From Arctopsyche grandis (taxonomy: Eukaryota > Arthropoda > Insecta > Trichoptera > Hydropsychidae): DNA of 64,000 nt. The notes under the pieces were generated by a model that saw nothing but the letters and a program-made list of their open reading frames with translations, did no database searches and had not been told where the DNA came from. A program made the translations under genes and the position numbers. Where the stretch lies: the NCBI RefSeq assembly GCF_051622035.1, contig NC_135364.1, forward strand, positions 12,579,501 to 12,643,500, in the 5' to 3' direction. Positions 12,791 to 24,450 of this stretch are shown here, one piece after another (position 1 is the stretch's first letter; the number at the start of each line of letters is the position of its first letter).

Positions 12791-12960
12791 GTCAGGAGGT
12801 CGGCGATGCACAAAACGTAGTTCGTAATTCGTAATCACTTCGTAATTCGTGCATCAATTTCTTTCCGAAACCAGTCGATTCAATATCTTTAACTTTATTT
12901 TTATTCGAGTTTCAATTCCTTTTCGAAACCACCCGTTGAAATCAACGGGTCCAACACTAG

Positions 12961-13684
12961 TATATTAGGTTCGCAAACCTGCCCATCAATCTGACTTGAA
13001 AATTGAAAAATTAAAATTGATATTGCACACTATGTACATACACTTCAGCAATGCATGCATACTTTTGCACAACCGTATTTTGCCTAAATAGATAACACAT
13101 GTGATATGACTATGCAATGTTAAAAAAAATAAAAATATAAATAAATTCTCCATTACCGTAATGGTACTTATCATACGATATCGAGTCGCTGTAATCGCCC
13201 ACTTAATTGGAATCGAGTTACGAACGGAATTGAAAATTTCGCGATATTATTCAATCGAAATCGAATTAGATAGCGGACATATTACTAGCTCATCGTGAGC
13301 AACAGCTTTCATCGTGAAATCGTAATGAATTATTACGTACTACTTTCACATGTGTATGCGAACTTCTGGAAGCGCCGGAAAAGACGCATAGGAAGCGTCA
13401 TAAAGGGATATCAGGAAAACAATGAGCTGTTAAGGACCGACTTAATAAATTCCAATCACGATATATATAATACGAATCCATTACCGACTAAATGAGCGCA
13501 ATAAGACAATGGACTCGGTGGACGACCTCTGGCTATGAGAACTCTTTCCTTCCTGTTTACTATCTGTGGCTTAAATATGTAGTACGCTTACGCCTCTAAT
13601 ACTATTTCCTACAACTATACATGTAATATACTAAACAAACAGTGGCGGGTCGTAATGACTGCAATTCATCTACACTACCCTAAT
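12961..13684. other. Gene-free stretch
   Basis: AT-rich sequence with a 66-codon open frame at 13295-13495 that has no recognisable motif. I see no other feature. Confidence 0.45.
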
Positions 13685-14215
13685 TATTATACAGAAGGCC
13701 TTTCCAACACGCTTCCATTCGTCTCTGTTCTGAGCAACTCTCGTCCATCTCATGGTGATGATGTAGGATGAGATTCTCATCAAACACATTTTTCTGATTT
13801 CATCCAACCATCTCCCCTGTGGCCTTCCTTGCACCCTTTTACAGTCTCACGGGTACCATTCGAACACTTCTTTTCCATCTGTCGTCTGTTCTTCTAGCCA
13901 TTTGACCCACCCATTGCCATTTCAATATTTTTACTCCCGCCATTAAATCTACTAACTTTTGTCATACTCCTCACCCACGTATTCCGTCTTCTATCTCTCC
14001 TCGTTATGCCCAACATACAGCGTTCGATACTTCTTTGAGTGCACTAGACCTTATGCAGCATTCAATGCCCAATTTTCACGTCCATACGTTATCACTGGCA
14101 AGACACATTTATTGAAGATCTCTTTCTTCAGACGCAATGGCGTTTTAGATTTAAACATGGCATTCTTTCGCCCAAATTGCAATCCATGCAACTTACATAT
14201 AGTCATCTAAAACAA
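13685..14215 (-). mobile_element. Degenerate RTE-like LINE, reverse transcriptase tail
   Basis: On the minus strand the sequence encodes, with frameshifts and stops, 'LKKEIFNKCVLPVITYG' followed by a tail ending in 'GRPQGRWLDEIR'. This is the C-terminal signature of RTE-type non-LTR retrotransposon polymerases (KxxVxNxCVLPVxTYGxE...GRPxxRWxDEI). It is an inactive 5'-truncated fossil. The same family recurs at 57399-57890 and 59653-60135. Confidence 0.7.
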
Positions 14216-16500
14216 AAATCCTTTGGTGCTTTCTACATTTGAATCGTCACCTTTCCATCCTAACCAGGATGTGGTCGATATTATTATTTAAAAACTTAGC
14301 TCTAAATAGTAAATGCTGCAGTCCTCTCATCCCACTAGAATTTAATGTGAGTTTGTACACACGGAAACAGTAATTTCATTATTAATGATATACTTCCAAC
14401 GGATTTGCTCTCGAATTCGTTGCACATGGTGCAACACGTGACAAACATCGACCAAATATACTTTACAATTTCTGGTTTGCAAAATTATTATTATAAATTC
14501 TTCTGCAAATTATATTTCGCCTCCTTCGGAATTTCCTCGAAATCCTTAATAATTGTCAGTCTTTCTAATTAATCAACATGAACACAGATCAATATCAAGT
14601 GTGACTTTGTGCAGCTTCAGATAAGAAAGTTGTAGAGTTCATTTCAATGACAATATCGATAACTTAATCATAATATTTCGCCTGACGAGCAAACTCGTCC
14701 AAGAACTTTTATGACAATGACAATAAATCTATAACGAATGTGTCATAAACGATTATCATTCATTCACTCATTGTATATGAAACAGTGATGTCTGTAGGTG
14801 TTCCGATAAGAAGAAAAATATACACTTATCTCCGCCCACTTACATGTCCTCACAACTAATAGCCATGGTCTCATAATTATAAACACAATGTGAGGTTTCT
14901 ACTTTAATATATGTATATAAATAACAATGAGATAAATGACCAAGGCGTATATTGAAATCATCGATTTCCACGAGTTTTCAAATTTAATTTCCGGACGTGT
15001 TTTTGAACGGACGACAAGAATTCAGAAATGAAAACATTTATTACGAAAGTGAATGGCATTTTAACGACATAAATAATACAAATTCTTCATAAAATACGGA
15101 ATATAAATATCATCATCTACTCTAATATTCTTCACGTCCGGAAATAACCTTTCGAAATATAATATTTTCAGACACAATCAAATCGAATTATCTCTATCTT
15201 CAGAAATGGTACTAATTTATTTAGGCTCATTAAAATATCATCATGTTCCTATAAAACCCACCCTGTATCAATCAACTCGAACGACTAGTTCGTTGCAGAA
15301 CACCTGTCATTGTAAATTGAATCATACTATTCATCCTCAACAATAACATCTGACACAAAAGTTAAATATCAACTGGTCCTTTACATTTAAAATGAAATAA
15401 AAACATTTTCAATGGTAAGTTTTGATATTATATGATAATCTGGAACTTTAAACCATCATCGGTAATAATTGACAGGTCCTGATTTCCTGTCAAATCACAG
15501 TACACAACTTTAGACTAAATAACAACGCTAACTAAGGACTTTCGGTAAGTCGACTCACTGTGACTAACTTAGACACTACTCAAGCTTTGAAACATTGCCG
15601 AACTATTCTAACCGACTTAAAACAAATAAAACGAATATAAGAAAGACGGAACACATTTCAAATCGTAACCCTTAACAACACTGATCCAATCCAAGATGCT
15701 ACATCGATAGCACGTCTAGTTCTCGCCCTTCACATCGGGACAAATCCATAAGTTTTCAACAAATTCAGACGTGTAAGAAAGGATTCGAGACCCACCACGT
15801 ATTTTACCAGTGGGTGCAGTTTCCGGTTGAAAGTCCCCGGTCCTGGAGTGAGTTCGAGGACATAATAAAGGCGGTTGTAATTAGTCGCGTGGCAGCGGCT
15901 TTCCACGTGTTTCGTGTTTCTATGAGTCACCCAGTCTAGGCATACCTTCTAGTCGTCGGTCAGACACCTTTCTCTCGAAAAACCTGACTGGGAACGACCC
16001 ACAAATATATCACTGCGGACTATTTTTCTCGTCTAGCCTAAGACAATGTGGTTGTGTGCATGTGTGTGGAAGTGCGTGTGTGCGAAGGGCGATGTGCCGA
16101 CAGGGCTGCTACGGCCGGGAATGCTGCGTGACAAGTCGAACTGAGGTCGTCGGTACAAGACGTGTCGCGCATACTCATAATTATGGTCAACAGAACGAGA
16201 CCGTGCTTTTTCGACCACTGTGAGTGAAGGACAGCTGTCGCCAACCTTTTCATAGGCTACTGCTGCCAAAAAGAAAGTTTTTCCAGCCATATTAACCCTG
16301 CCTCACCGAAGTGGGATATGCAAGTGCCCCAATTTTTACGTTTTTCGTAATAACTGGTTTTCATAGATATACACCCTATATTTCTTGTATTCCTTGAACG
16401 AACTATAAGAAATTTATTTTAATAGATTTTGTATGATTTAGAAAACAGGTATATCGTAAAAAAATACATTTCTACGTTTGAAAGTATGTATGATTTAAAG
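14216..16500. other. Gene-free stretch
   Basis: AT-rich sequence with no supportable exon. Around 15720-16290 the GC content rises and minus-strand frames of 66-85 codons exist, but none shows a domain and no flanking splice signals were convincing. Confidence 0.4.
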
Positions 16501-16889
16501 GGGTCTACGTGACGAGCCAGAATGTTAAATTACAGAAAACACAAATATCGGAAGGCAAAGATCGAAAATCGAAAGATTAAAAAAAAGGGTGCATGGTAAA
16601 CGGTACATACGCACGTACATACTCACTTAATTTGCGCGAGCCGGGTACAACAGGAACAAGAAGAACAGGCTTTTCCTCCCGTATTCTGCGCGCGCAAATT
16701 AATACGGGAGGAAAAGCCTGTTCCTCTTGTTCCTGTTGTATCCTGCTCGCGCAAATTAAGTGAGTATGTACCGTTTACCATGCACCCTTTTTTTTTGATC
16801 TTTCGACTTAAGATCTTTCGATTTTCGATCTTTGCCTTCCGATATTTGTGTTTTCTGTAACTTAACATTCTGGCTCGTCACGGAGACCG
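16501..16889. mobile_element. Near-perfect palindromic element, 390 bp
   Basis: Left and right arms are inverse copies around a centre near 16695. 'GACGAGCCAGAATGTTAAAT' at the left is matched by 'TTAACATTCTGGCTCGTCAC' at the right. 'GGAAGGCAAAGATCGAAAAT' is matched by its complement near 16825. The core is 'CTCCCGTATT' and 'AATACGGGAG' around a short loop. Sequences matching both arms recur at 61556-61613 and 62160-62222, separated by other DNA. A 15-bp loop with arms of about 190 bp suggests a foldback transposon. Confidence 0.75.
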
Positions 16890-17377
16890 GATTTAAAGGC
16901 GGTAGCGATAAGTCTTGTTTTTGACTGTTCGCTAGCAGATTCTTGTTGATCGAAGAATCAACGATTCTTGTTGATCGATGAGAGAGAAAGAGACAGTTAT
17001 ATTTTCGTAAGCCATTGCTTTCGTCGCTTTGGGCGCGTGACTTCAGTCGCCCGTGGGCCTTGCCTATGCGCGAACACATGTCGATGCTTGTAGTTATTTT
17101 TTAATAAAAAAAATAGTCAAAAACATGCTATACAACTAAAACTTTTTTATGTTGATGTATAAAATGATTAATAAGATATATGTACATATATTGAACCCAT
17201 TTGTATTGAGAAAAGCTGTATTTTGATTAAAAAATAATGGGGTCTTACGCGACCCCTGTTCGGGGCACTCGTTCGATCTCGACGCTCCCTCGTTCAAAGG
17301 TTAAAAAAATCCTTAAAAAATTATTGTGCCACACTTGTTTTTAGGAGTAAGACTCTCAATTCATCTATTATACTTGG

Positions 17378-17580
17378 TCCGCTCTAGGAAGAGACTTAGG
17401 AAAAACGTAAATGCTATCTCCATCACCGCCTCTCGACCAATAGCATTTCGTGCAGGCAGTAGAACATTTGTACGCGCTATTGGTCGAGAGGCGGTAAATG
17501 CTATTGGTCGAGAGGCGGTGAGGAAGATAGCATGTACATTTTACCTAGGTGTCATCCTACACCAGATGAACAATAGTTGC
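17378..17580. mobile_element. MITE-like element, second copy
   Basis: This copy shares 'CTTGGTCCGCTCTAGGAAGA', 'CTCTCGACCAATAGCATTTC' and 'GTGTCATCCTA' with 10673-10845. It also contains 'CTATTGGTCGAGAGGCGGT' twice in tandem (about 17478-17517), the inverse of the left block, so it can fold back on itself. Confidence 0.55.
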
Positions 17581-18600
17581 GGATGTTTTTCACCCAAAAG
17601 TCCTTCTGACCAACCAGTGACGACAGCCCGTGAGAATTTTTAGTTGTGTGGTGCAGTACCTCTTCATCCATACTGTTGACCGAAAACAAACAAAAACACT
17701 ATACGCGAGGTAAACTGTCATAAGCAGATTTTAAATACTTCATGTAATAAACTAAAAAAAAGCCTTGTAAAAGGCGACAAATGACTTCGCGTTGGAATAT
17801 CCTTTGCCCATCCGACAGAGCGTTGACGAATCCTTGCTCTGCGATACCCACTTATCCGAAGCGACAAAGAATATGATTGTGAGCGAATCTGATACATAGT
17901 CGCTGTCCTTTGCCTCAACATTTAACCAACACACGACATCTTTAATACAAATTAAGAACGATGATAATGAAACAAGATTATTCAATTTATACTGGGAGGG
18001 CTGCAGACCTGCACCACTGACTCCAACCATTCCGTTTTTATTAATTGAAGAGTTGATTGGTCAGTCCATGAATGCTACTTATGACATTTCATACCCCTTG
18101 AATACATAAAAATAAAAAATTGGTTCGAAAATGAGGGAACATTCATGATAGGAAACAACGTAGTATCCCTAAAAATAAACCCAGATCTTGAGAGGTTAGT
18201 GCTGTAAATGACTGAATCTTCTAACATGTCAATACAATTATTGCGTTTAATACTTAATACATACTTGATGCTATGTATGTATGTATGTATTTAAAAGCAG
18301 TAAAATCTGTTAGATATATAAACTCCATTTAAAAAATTTGTATCCACAGCATGTGGCATGTGGAAGAATTCCGTTGATTGAATTCTTATGAACAAATGCA
18401 TTTCTTCCGTTGAATTCTTATAAACAAGTGTATTTCAAGCTCTTTTTTTACAGATTGATTAAAGACAAAGGTATATTAGCTTGACGTTCATACACCCAGA
18501 CAGATGTCCAAATTCAAATACGGAAAAAATATCATAAATTAAAATCATAGAATGGGATTCCAAATTTCGCACAAAATGGATATTAAAGTACATAATGCGA
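17581..18600. other. Gene-free stretch
   Basis: AT-rich sequence with an ATGT microsatellite at about 18270-18290. Minus-strand open frames at 17718-18030 show no domain. Nothing else was recognised. Confidence 0.45.
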
Positions 18601-18601
18601 A

Positions 18602-18738
18602 GGTAAAAGTCGGGTTTATAGACGAGGCGGATCCGTTAGGCTCGGTCGCCGCTGGGAGCGAACCCGCTCCTTGCTGTGATTGGCTGCTTTGTGCGAATAC
18701 TCGAATATTACCGTGTCGTGAATAAACTCGACTTTTAC
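18602..18738. mobile_element. 137-bp MITE with GGTAAAAGTCG ends
   Basis: Terminal inverted repeats: 'GGTAAAAGTCGGGTTTAT' at the left and 'ATAAACTCGACTTTTACC' at the right. The interior includes 'GCTCCTTGCTGTGATTGGCT'. An inverted, one-sided copy lies at 19016-19131. There is no coding capacity and no clear target duplication. Confidence 0.65.
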
Positions 18739-19015
18739 CAGATGAAATACTCATATATACTGCCTGACATATACTGTCTGGTTCGCATATAATTTCGGAT
18801 GGTTGGGCAGCGTACGGAAATATCCCACATATTGCGAATGGAATATACACGCATTCGTTTGGGGTTCACCAGGATAATTTTGTGGATCCAAATTATAATA
18901 AAATATACATATGCAAAATATGGAAACATGTGGATGCGTGTGAGAAGAAAGATGAAACATCAATTTGGCACAACGCGTGCCCGTTTTGATTCATATTTAG
19001 ATGAATTTGTATTGA

Positions 19016-19131
19016 AAAATGGCAATACTCGAGTGCTCGCACAAAACAGCCAATCACGGCAAGGAGCGGGTTCACTCTCAGCGGCGGCCGAGCCTAGCGG
19101 ATCCGCCTTGTCTATAAACCCGACTTTTACC
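19016..19131. mobile_element. Inverted truncated copy of the 137-bp MITE
   Basis: The segment is the reverse complement of about 115 bp of 18602-18738, ending 'TAAACCCGACTTTTACC'. The opposite terminal repeat is absent. Together with the first copy it forms an inverted pair 277 bp apart. Confidence 0.65.
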
Positions 19132-19139
19132 AAGAATTA

Positions 19140-20280
19140 TTATACTGATTATATAATAATCAATTATATAGTAATTGCTGAAGCAAATTGATTTTTTTTT
19201 AATTAAATTTCGATTTAGGAATAGAAAAAAGTTCAATACATCAAAGCCTTCATTAATGATTCTGACCTGGCGGTGTTATAAAAGTCCACTCGACGAAAAC
19301 TTTTTTTTCTGGGATGAGATATCTAGCTAGTATAAAACTTTACGTCCCGTAATATTCGTCCCAAACTTGTGGATGTGTCTAGGATGCGTAATTTTTGATG
19401 AGCAGAATGACGTGAGCCATGAATAAAACACGAAATCGTTAAAACGTGAGTCATTTATTGTACGATTATAATTTGAACAGAAGTGATAAGTTTATGTACA
19501 AAAGAATGATATTATATCGTATAAAACAACATAAATTCAAATACATACGTAACCTAAAAATACACACTTCACACGGTGCATTGTAAAAAGTAAAAAATTT
19601 ACCAACGATTAAAAAAAGAGCAATGACGGTTGGCGTAACCCAACAGCACTTTGCACAGCAACGTCGACATGAAGGGGTGATATAGCATCCCCTGGAAACC
19701 CAGGTGAAGAAGGGTGGCATTTAATTATCCGCGATGCGAGCGTTATACACTAACAGGAATTTCAAAATTCACGAGAATGGTTAAAAAAAAAACCACACAT
19801 AATGACTACAGTGACGCAGAAGTTCCGAGATAACCAAAGTCGTTATCACTGGCACTGCTGTCGACGTGACTTTTGGAAAGCTTTCCTGTAATACCCAGAT
19901 TTCACATCCTTCTCTAAAACGTATAAATTTCAAGATAAAACTACACAAACTCCGACTGGTGTACGTGCGAACCAATTTTTATATTGAAGAACATTATATG
20001 TATGTATGTAGATTGTTTTGAAATATCGTATCGTTCTTATCATTGCTCCAATAATACATTGTGGAGTAACAGATCATTACGAACGAACAGGACAGGATAC
20101 CAATTACATACATAATTTAGTCGAAATCTTAAATATTTTCAAAATTAAAGGATAAATTATACCCAAAGTAAATTAGCATTAGCACAAAGATCATATCCCA
20201 AAACTTCTATATATACTTCAGAACAGGTACGAAGTTAAGAATACATTCCTATGAGCATAACATTCCTATAATCATATATA
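19140..20280. other. Gene-free stretch
   Basis: AT-rich sequence. Minus-strand frames at 19466-19720 and 19781-19975 have no domain or splice support. Nothing else was seen. Confidence 0.45.
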
Positions 20281-20286
20281 TCCATC

Positions 20287-20480
20287 GGTATTACTCGGTG
20301 GTTGCGTTCACGCTAACCACCGAGAGGCTCCCGAGTTCGAGCCCTGGGCTAATCTCGTTTCCTATCAGATCATCGTTTCCTATCAGAGTTCGCCAATTTA
20401 TCTGATCTCATTGTTGAAACGGTTCCTCATCAAAAATTGGCAAAACCATCACCATATTTGTCACCACTGTTTGGAAATGA
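20287..20480 (+). mobile_element. tRNA-derived SINE copy
   Basis: The head has 'CTCGGTGGTTGCGTTC' and the B box 'GAGTTCGAGCCC'. The body shows 'TATCAGAGTTCGCCAATTTA', 'GTTGAAACGGTTCCTC' and 'AAATTGGCAAAACCATC'. 'TCGTTTCCTATCAGA' is duplicated in tandem inside this copy. Confidence 0.75.
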
Positions 20481-20624
20481 TTTCAAATTTATAATCTAGA
20501 AATTTATTCATATTGTTGCGAAGAGACACCTCTGTGAGGGACAGTACATATAAGTTAATTATACATTTTAGAGATAAGTATAATAATTAAGATGTATTTT
20601 TAAATTAGCTTGATAGCTAAAATA

Positions 20625-20829
20625 TGGTTCGGTGATTATTGGTCACAAAGTACTCATCACAAAGTCACTAAAATATCTATAACGGTACATCTGACAGCCG
20701 AAAAGTCCATCATACCAACGATAACTATCATACTAACGAGAACTTGAGCGCCAAATATTGTGTATTCGCAATTTTCATGGAAAAAATTGTCTTTGTGACC
20801 ACCGCAATGTGACGAATAGTCCAATTACC
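20625..20829. mobile_element. Foldback-family element with 9-bp target duplication
   Basis: The left end is 'GGTTCGGTGATTATTGGTCA'; the right end read inward is 'GGTAATTGGACTATTCGTCA'. It is flanked on both sides by CTAAAATAT (20616-20624 and 20830-20838), a perfect 9-bp direct duplication. The same ends occur in elements at 32600-32874, 36966-37225 and 62282-62515. There is no coding capacity. A 9-bp duplication with long inverted ends resembles Mutator-like elements, but the superfamily is inferred only. Confidence 0.7.
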
Positions 20830-20839
20830 CTAAAATATA

Positions 20840-23800
20840 TATATAAATAAATAAAATAGTTATCGCTCAGGGTCAAAACATCATGGAAAAATATTTAATC
20901 TAAAAATAAAAATACCTTTTCCCACGAGGTCGGTAGTTTAGTCAAGTGGCACTGAATAGGTCAAAACTGTGGTACTTAGAAGATCGTCATGCACAGAAAA
21001 AAGGTATGTTTATTCAGATGAAGCAGTTCAGGCCACATCAAAATTCCAGCCAATGAATATATTCATATGTAGAAATGAACAGACTTTAAAGTATTTATAC
21101 ACATTCAAGCCCGAATTCCAGACCGATCTATCTTCCCCTATCTAAAGCTCCAGTATCCGAGCATATAAAAGTTCCACATTTCAACTTTCGCGTTTTTTAT
21201 TTAAAAACTCCAAAACAGTAAACGCAACGAATATCAATATTTTAATCCGAATTTGTATAGCGATCGGACGGATCGCGTGCCCCGAGAAACTTCAACCGTC
21301 AAACTTTCCAGGTCGACCGCAGAATAAATTCAATCATCCGGAATCTGAGACGACCATTTCCTTGCACGAGGTCCACGAGGCTTTGAAAACCTCGTCAGAA
21401 ATTCTTCGGCGACAAATCGCACTCGTACAACCCGGTGTGCACGTACGAGGCTCGCGTGCGTGCAAAAATGTGTGCACGTGCACATGCGCAACGCCCCGAG
21501 GCGGGCGTATTCGAATGAGTGACGTCATCACTGGAAGGTCAACCCAGGGATGGAGTTTAATATATGTATGCATTAAAAATTCGAACACAGTAAACGAGCT
21601 CCTGTCGATTTTATCCCCCCCATTTTCCGTTTCAGTCAGTTGCATTTCGCATTTGCGTGATTCATACGAAATGGCAATGAGTAAACATGGGTCGCATGTG
21701 CGCATTCTGTGATATTTCTGTTCCTATAAATGGAACAGGATAAATGGAATGCTTATCCATATCGAGAATACAAAATTTCAGATAATTAAAAAAAACAGTA
21801 TAATAAAAATGATTTAATAAATAAAAAACGTCAATCGTTACGTACATATAAATTATCGTAACCTATGTATATAAAAGGTAATTTAAACTCATATAGGTAC
21901 CATTTTTGGTCATGGCCTACGCCTAAATTTGATTTATTTATGTGACCCCCCCCCCCCCATATATGTATGTGTGTTTAGCTACAGCTGTGACCTCGGTAGA
22001 TTATTATAGGGCAGGTGGGTAATTTAGTAAATTGATATATGTATCATATAAATTCATATGGTGGTATAAAAATGCGCTGCGTACCAAAATATTAAGATAA
22101 TTCAACTGTATTTCATATTGAGAGCCACTACACACTACAATAACTTTTGAATAGCACACAAATAAACAATATAAAACAGCTTCAATTTCATACAACCAAA
22201 AAGATCAATCAAAAAAAATTTCCTCGTATTAAATCGCATGAAATTGAATGATGTAATAAAAACGTGTGTTGGAAGTTCACACATTCTTAGAAATACGGTC
22301 ATTCATAATATATGTAGTTCTATACTATTATTCCCCTAAGAACATGTACATATTACACATTGAAATCGCCTTACAAATTATATTTGTGTTACAAAAAATT
22401 ATAGAAATTACTAGGAAAAATTTAACTATTCATAAAAATTACAACACGTGCCGTAAAATACCTCATGTTTAATGAATGAAATCGATTCTCAAAATCAAAA
22501 CAAAAATTTGATTAAAAATTCAACAATAACAAATATAAACATCCGTTCTGAGAATGCTGATGAATAAAAATACCAAAAATTTACATCCGAATTCCCATAT
22601 AATGATGTCAAAAAAAAGGAGAAAAACACAATATAATTTAAGTCTGCTTAAAGCAACGTAAAAGAATTTATTTTAATATAGACGAGTGCATGAGTACATA
22701 CATACTTGCGGATTTTTTTCAAAGTAAGAATAACGGCAGATTAAATCTCTCAGCGCCTAACTAGGGTTGACATCAAAATGAGCCGTATATATGTAATCAT
22801 TAAAATCGCACACTTATCTCAATCCAAACACAATACGATACTGTAATAAAAATGTCGTCAAAATGAAACACAGAAACAATCATTTTTACCCACGATAAAA
22901 ACGCAAAAGTAACGACCTACCTATTCGATGAAATTAAATCACAACCGTGTTTAATAAAATTGTGTTTAAACGCAATCATAATAACACGAAACAATGAAAA
23001 CCGAGGGGGCTCGCGTTCGAAAACGCGTGTGAATCAAAATTTATATAATCAAAAACAATAACGGTACCTTAAATTTATATATACTTTTTTAGTGCGAGAC
23101 GAGACAAAACAAGAGGTACAAAGGAGAGCAATTGACATGAATTTAACTCAATTGCCGTCGGAGACTGAGCCATTGTTAACGGACCTGTTGAATATAATAT
23201 TAGAAGTTCAGACCCGACTAATAATAACGAATCGCAAACACACTATTTATGGGAAATATTCATAGAGACGGGGGGCGCAACTTAGCAACTCGCCATTTGA
23301 ATATTTAATAAATTATGAATTTAAACGAGATTTTCATCCAACGGAAAATTTCCACTACATAGCTACATACATTTAATACACACGGTAAACGATATTCTGG
23401 TCCCGTGATTAAAATTTAAGCTAGCCAAAGAGTACTCTATATTTACTATTTGTTCGGAATAAATTTACTTCCGGTGAATTCACCATCACCATTCATTCAT
23501 CTCGGACTCTTTGTGTCCGCAATACACAATATGAAAATCGATTTCTTTTATTTGCCAGAGAGCGGAGCGAAAGGTATTCCTTACAATAAATATTCATAGA
23601 CATTGTCACCGAAGGCTTTATCGGTCGAAAATATATTTCAATTCGAATTTTCGCGTCTTGAGAGGAAAATGTTTTTTCTTACATAGAATTGGTAATCGAC
23701 AGTATTCAATAATATGACGTTTATACGTACATACATTTCTACCGTAGGTGCCACAATAGGTTGCCCCAAGGCGATATCCATAGTTAAAAAATATATTTGT

Positions 23801-24255
23801 ACATATTAACTGAACAATTCCAAGCATTATAATACAAATAGTGTTGTGCCAGTTAATTTCAACGGGTGGTTTCACGTATTTATCGTAAAAAATTGAGTGC
23901 CTGCATTACACGCTCTCCGATCCAACCCGTTCGAAATGATGAATGAATGAATATGTATGTGTGTGTTCGTACGCTCCCGTCACTCGGCCTGACGTCGCAC
24001 ATGTCAGACGCTCCACTTCCACGCTTATCCTCGACACGACTGGTCGACGCGGCTGCCACATTTCCACAAACATACATACATCGTGTCCGTTTTTATATAA
24101 TACAAAAGCGTCATCTATGAACAGTTTAGTACAATCAACAAATCCAATATATATACATACATACGACGAATTTGCAAGAAAAACATTCTATATATGTATG
24201 TGCAATGTTATTAAATATAAACAAATTCGATATGCAACGAATTTTCGAGAAACTG
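20840..24255. other. Gene-free stretch with a GC-rich patch
   Basis: Mostly AT-rich with microsatellites and a C-homopolymer at about 21944-21958. The patch 21240-21540 is clearly richer in GC and CpG ('GTGCGTGCAAAAATGTGTGC' and similar) and has open frames on both strands. I cannot link these to a domain. The patch could be a promoter, untranslated exon or old repeat. Confidence 0.4.
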
Positions 24256-24259
24256 GATG

Positions 24260-24450
24260 ATATCGATTTTATCAGATCCGTCACAACTAAGTTAGATAAA
24301 TCGGCAAATTCTAGCAGGAGACGGTCGATCTGGATTTGAATAACCGTCTAGATCTTGCCAGCAGCGTTTATTCCAACCGGGATTTTAGCACACGACCTCT
24401 CTACTGGTTTTCAATGGCTTAACCAGTGAGCTACTCTGTAGCTCATTTAT
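24260..24450 (-). mobile_element. tRNA-derived SINE, diverged minus-strand copy
   Basis: On the minus strand the head reads 'AGTAGCTCACTGGTTAAGCC', close to a tRNA A box, followed by a damaged B box ('AAAATCCCGGTT'). The body contains 'GAATTTGCCGATTTATCTAA'. Order and spacing match the other copies, with heavier divergence. Confidence 0.6.

Larger units (their letters stand above)
11840..12960 (+). mobile_element. Non-autonomous Helitron carrying a minisatellite
   Basis: The right end is a textbook Helitron 3' terminus: a perfect hairpin (ACCCGTTGA, loop AA, TCAACGGGT at 12931-12950), six bases, then CTAG (12957-12960) followed by host T. Helitrons insert between A and T and end in CTRR after such a hairpin. 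The left end is not fixed; a plausible region is near 11840, before 'AATATATATAAAAACGGAC'. Inside are a pyrimidine-rich tandem tract and a GC-rich minisatellite. No Rep/helicase gene is present. The 3' end is much firmer than the 5' boundary. Confidence 0.6.

Noticed and set aside
11883-12838. Long open frames (up to 314 codons) on both strands
   Set aside because: They arise from a stop-free tandem minisatellite and the T-rich tract. The peptides are repeats in all frames and have no start context or domain.
15730-16290. Minus-strand frames in a GC-richer patch
   Set aside because: Protein-like composition is weak, frames overlap each other, and no family or splice structure was recognised.
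21334-21712. Overlapping 116-123 codon frames on both strands
   Set aside because: Mutually overlapping frames in a GC-rich patch are more likely compositional; no domain was seen.
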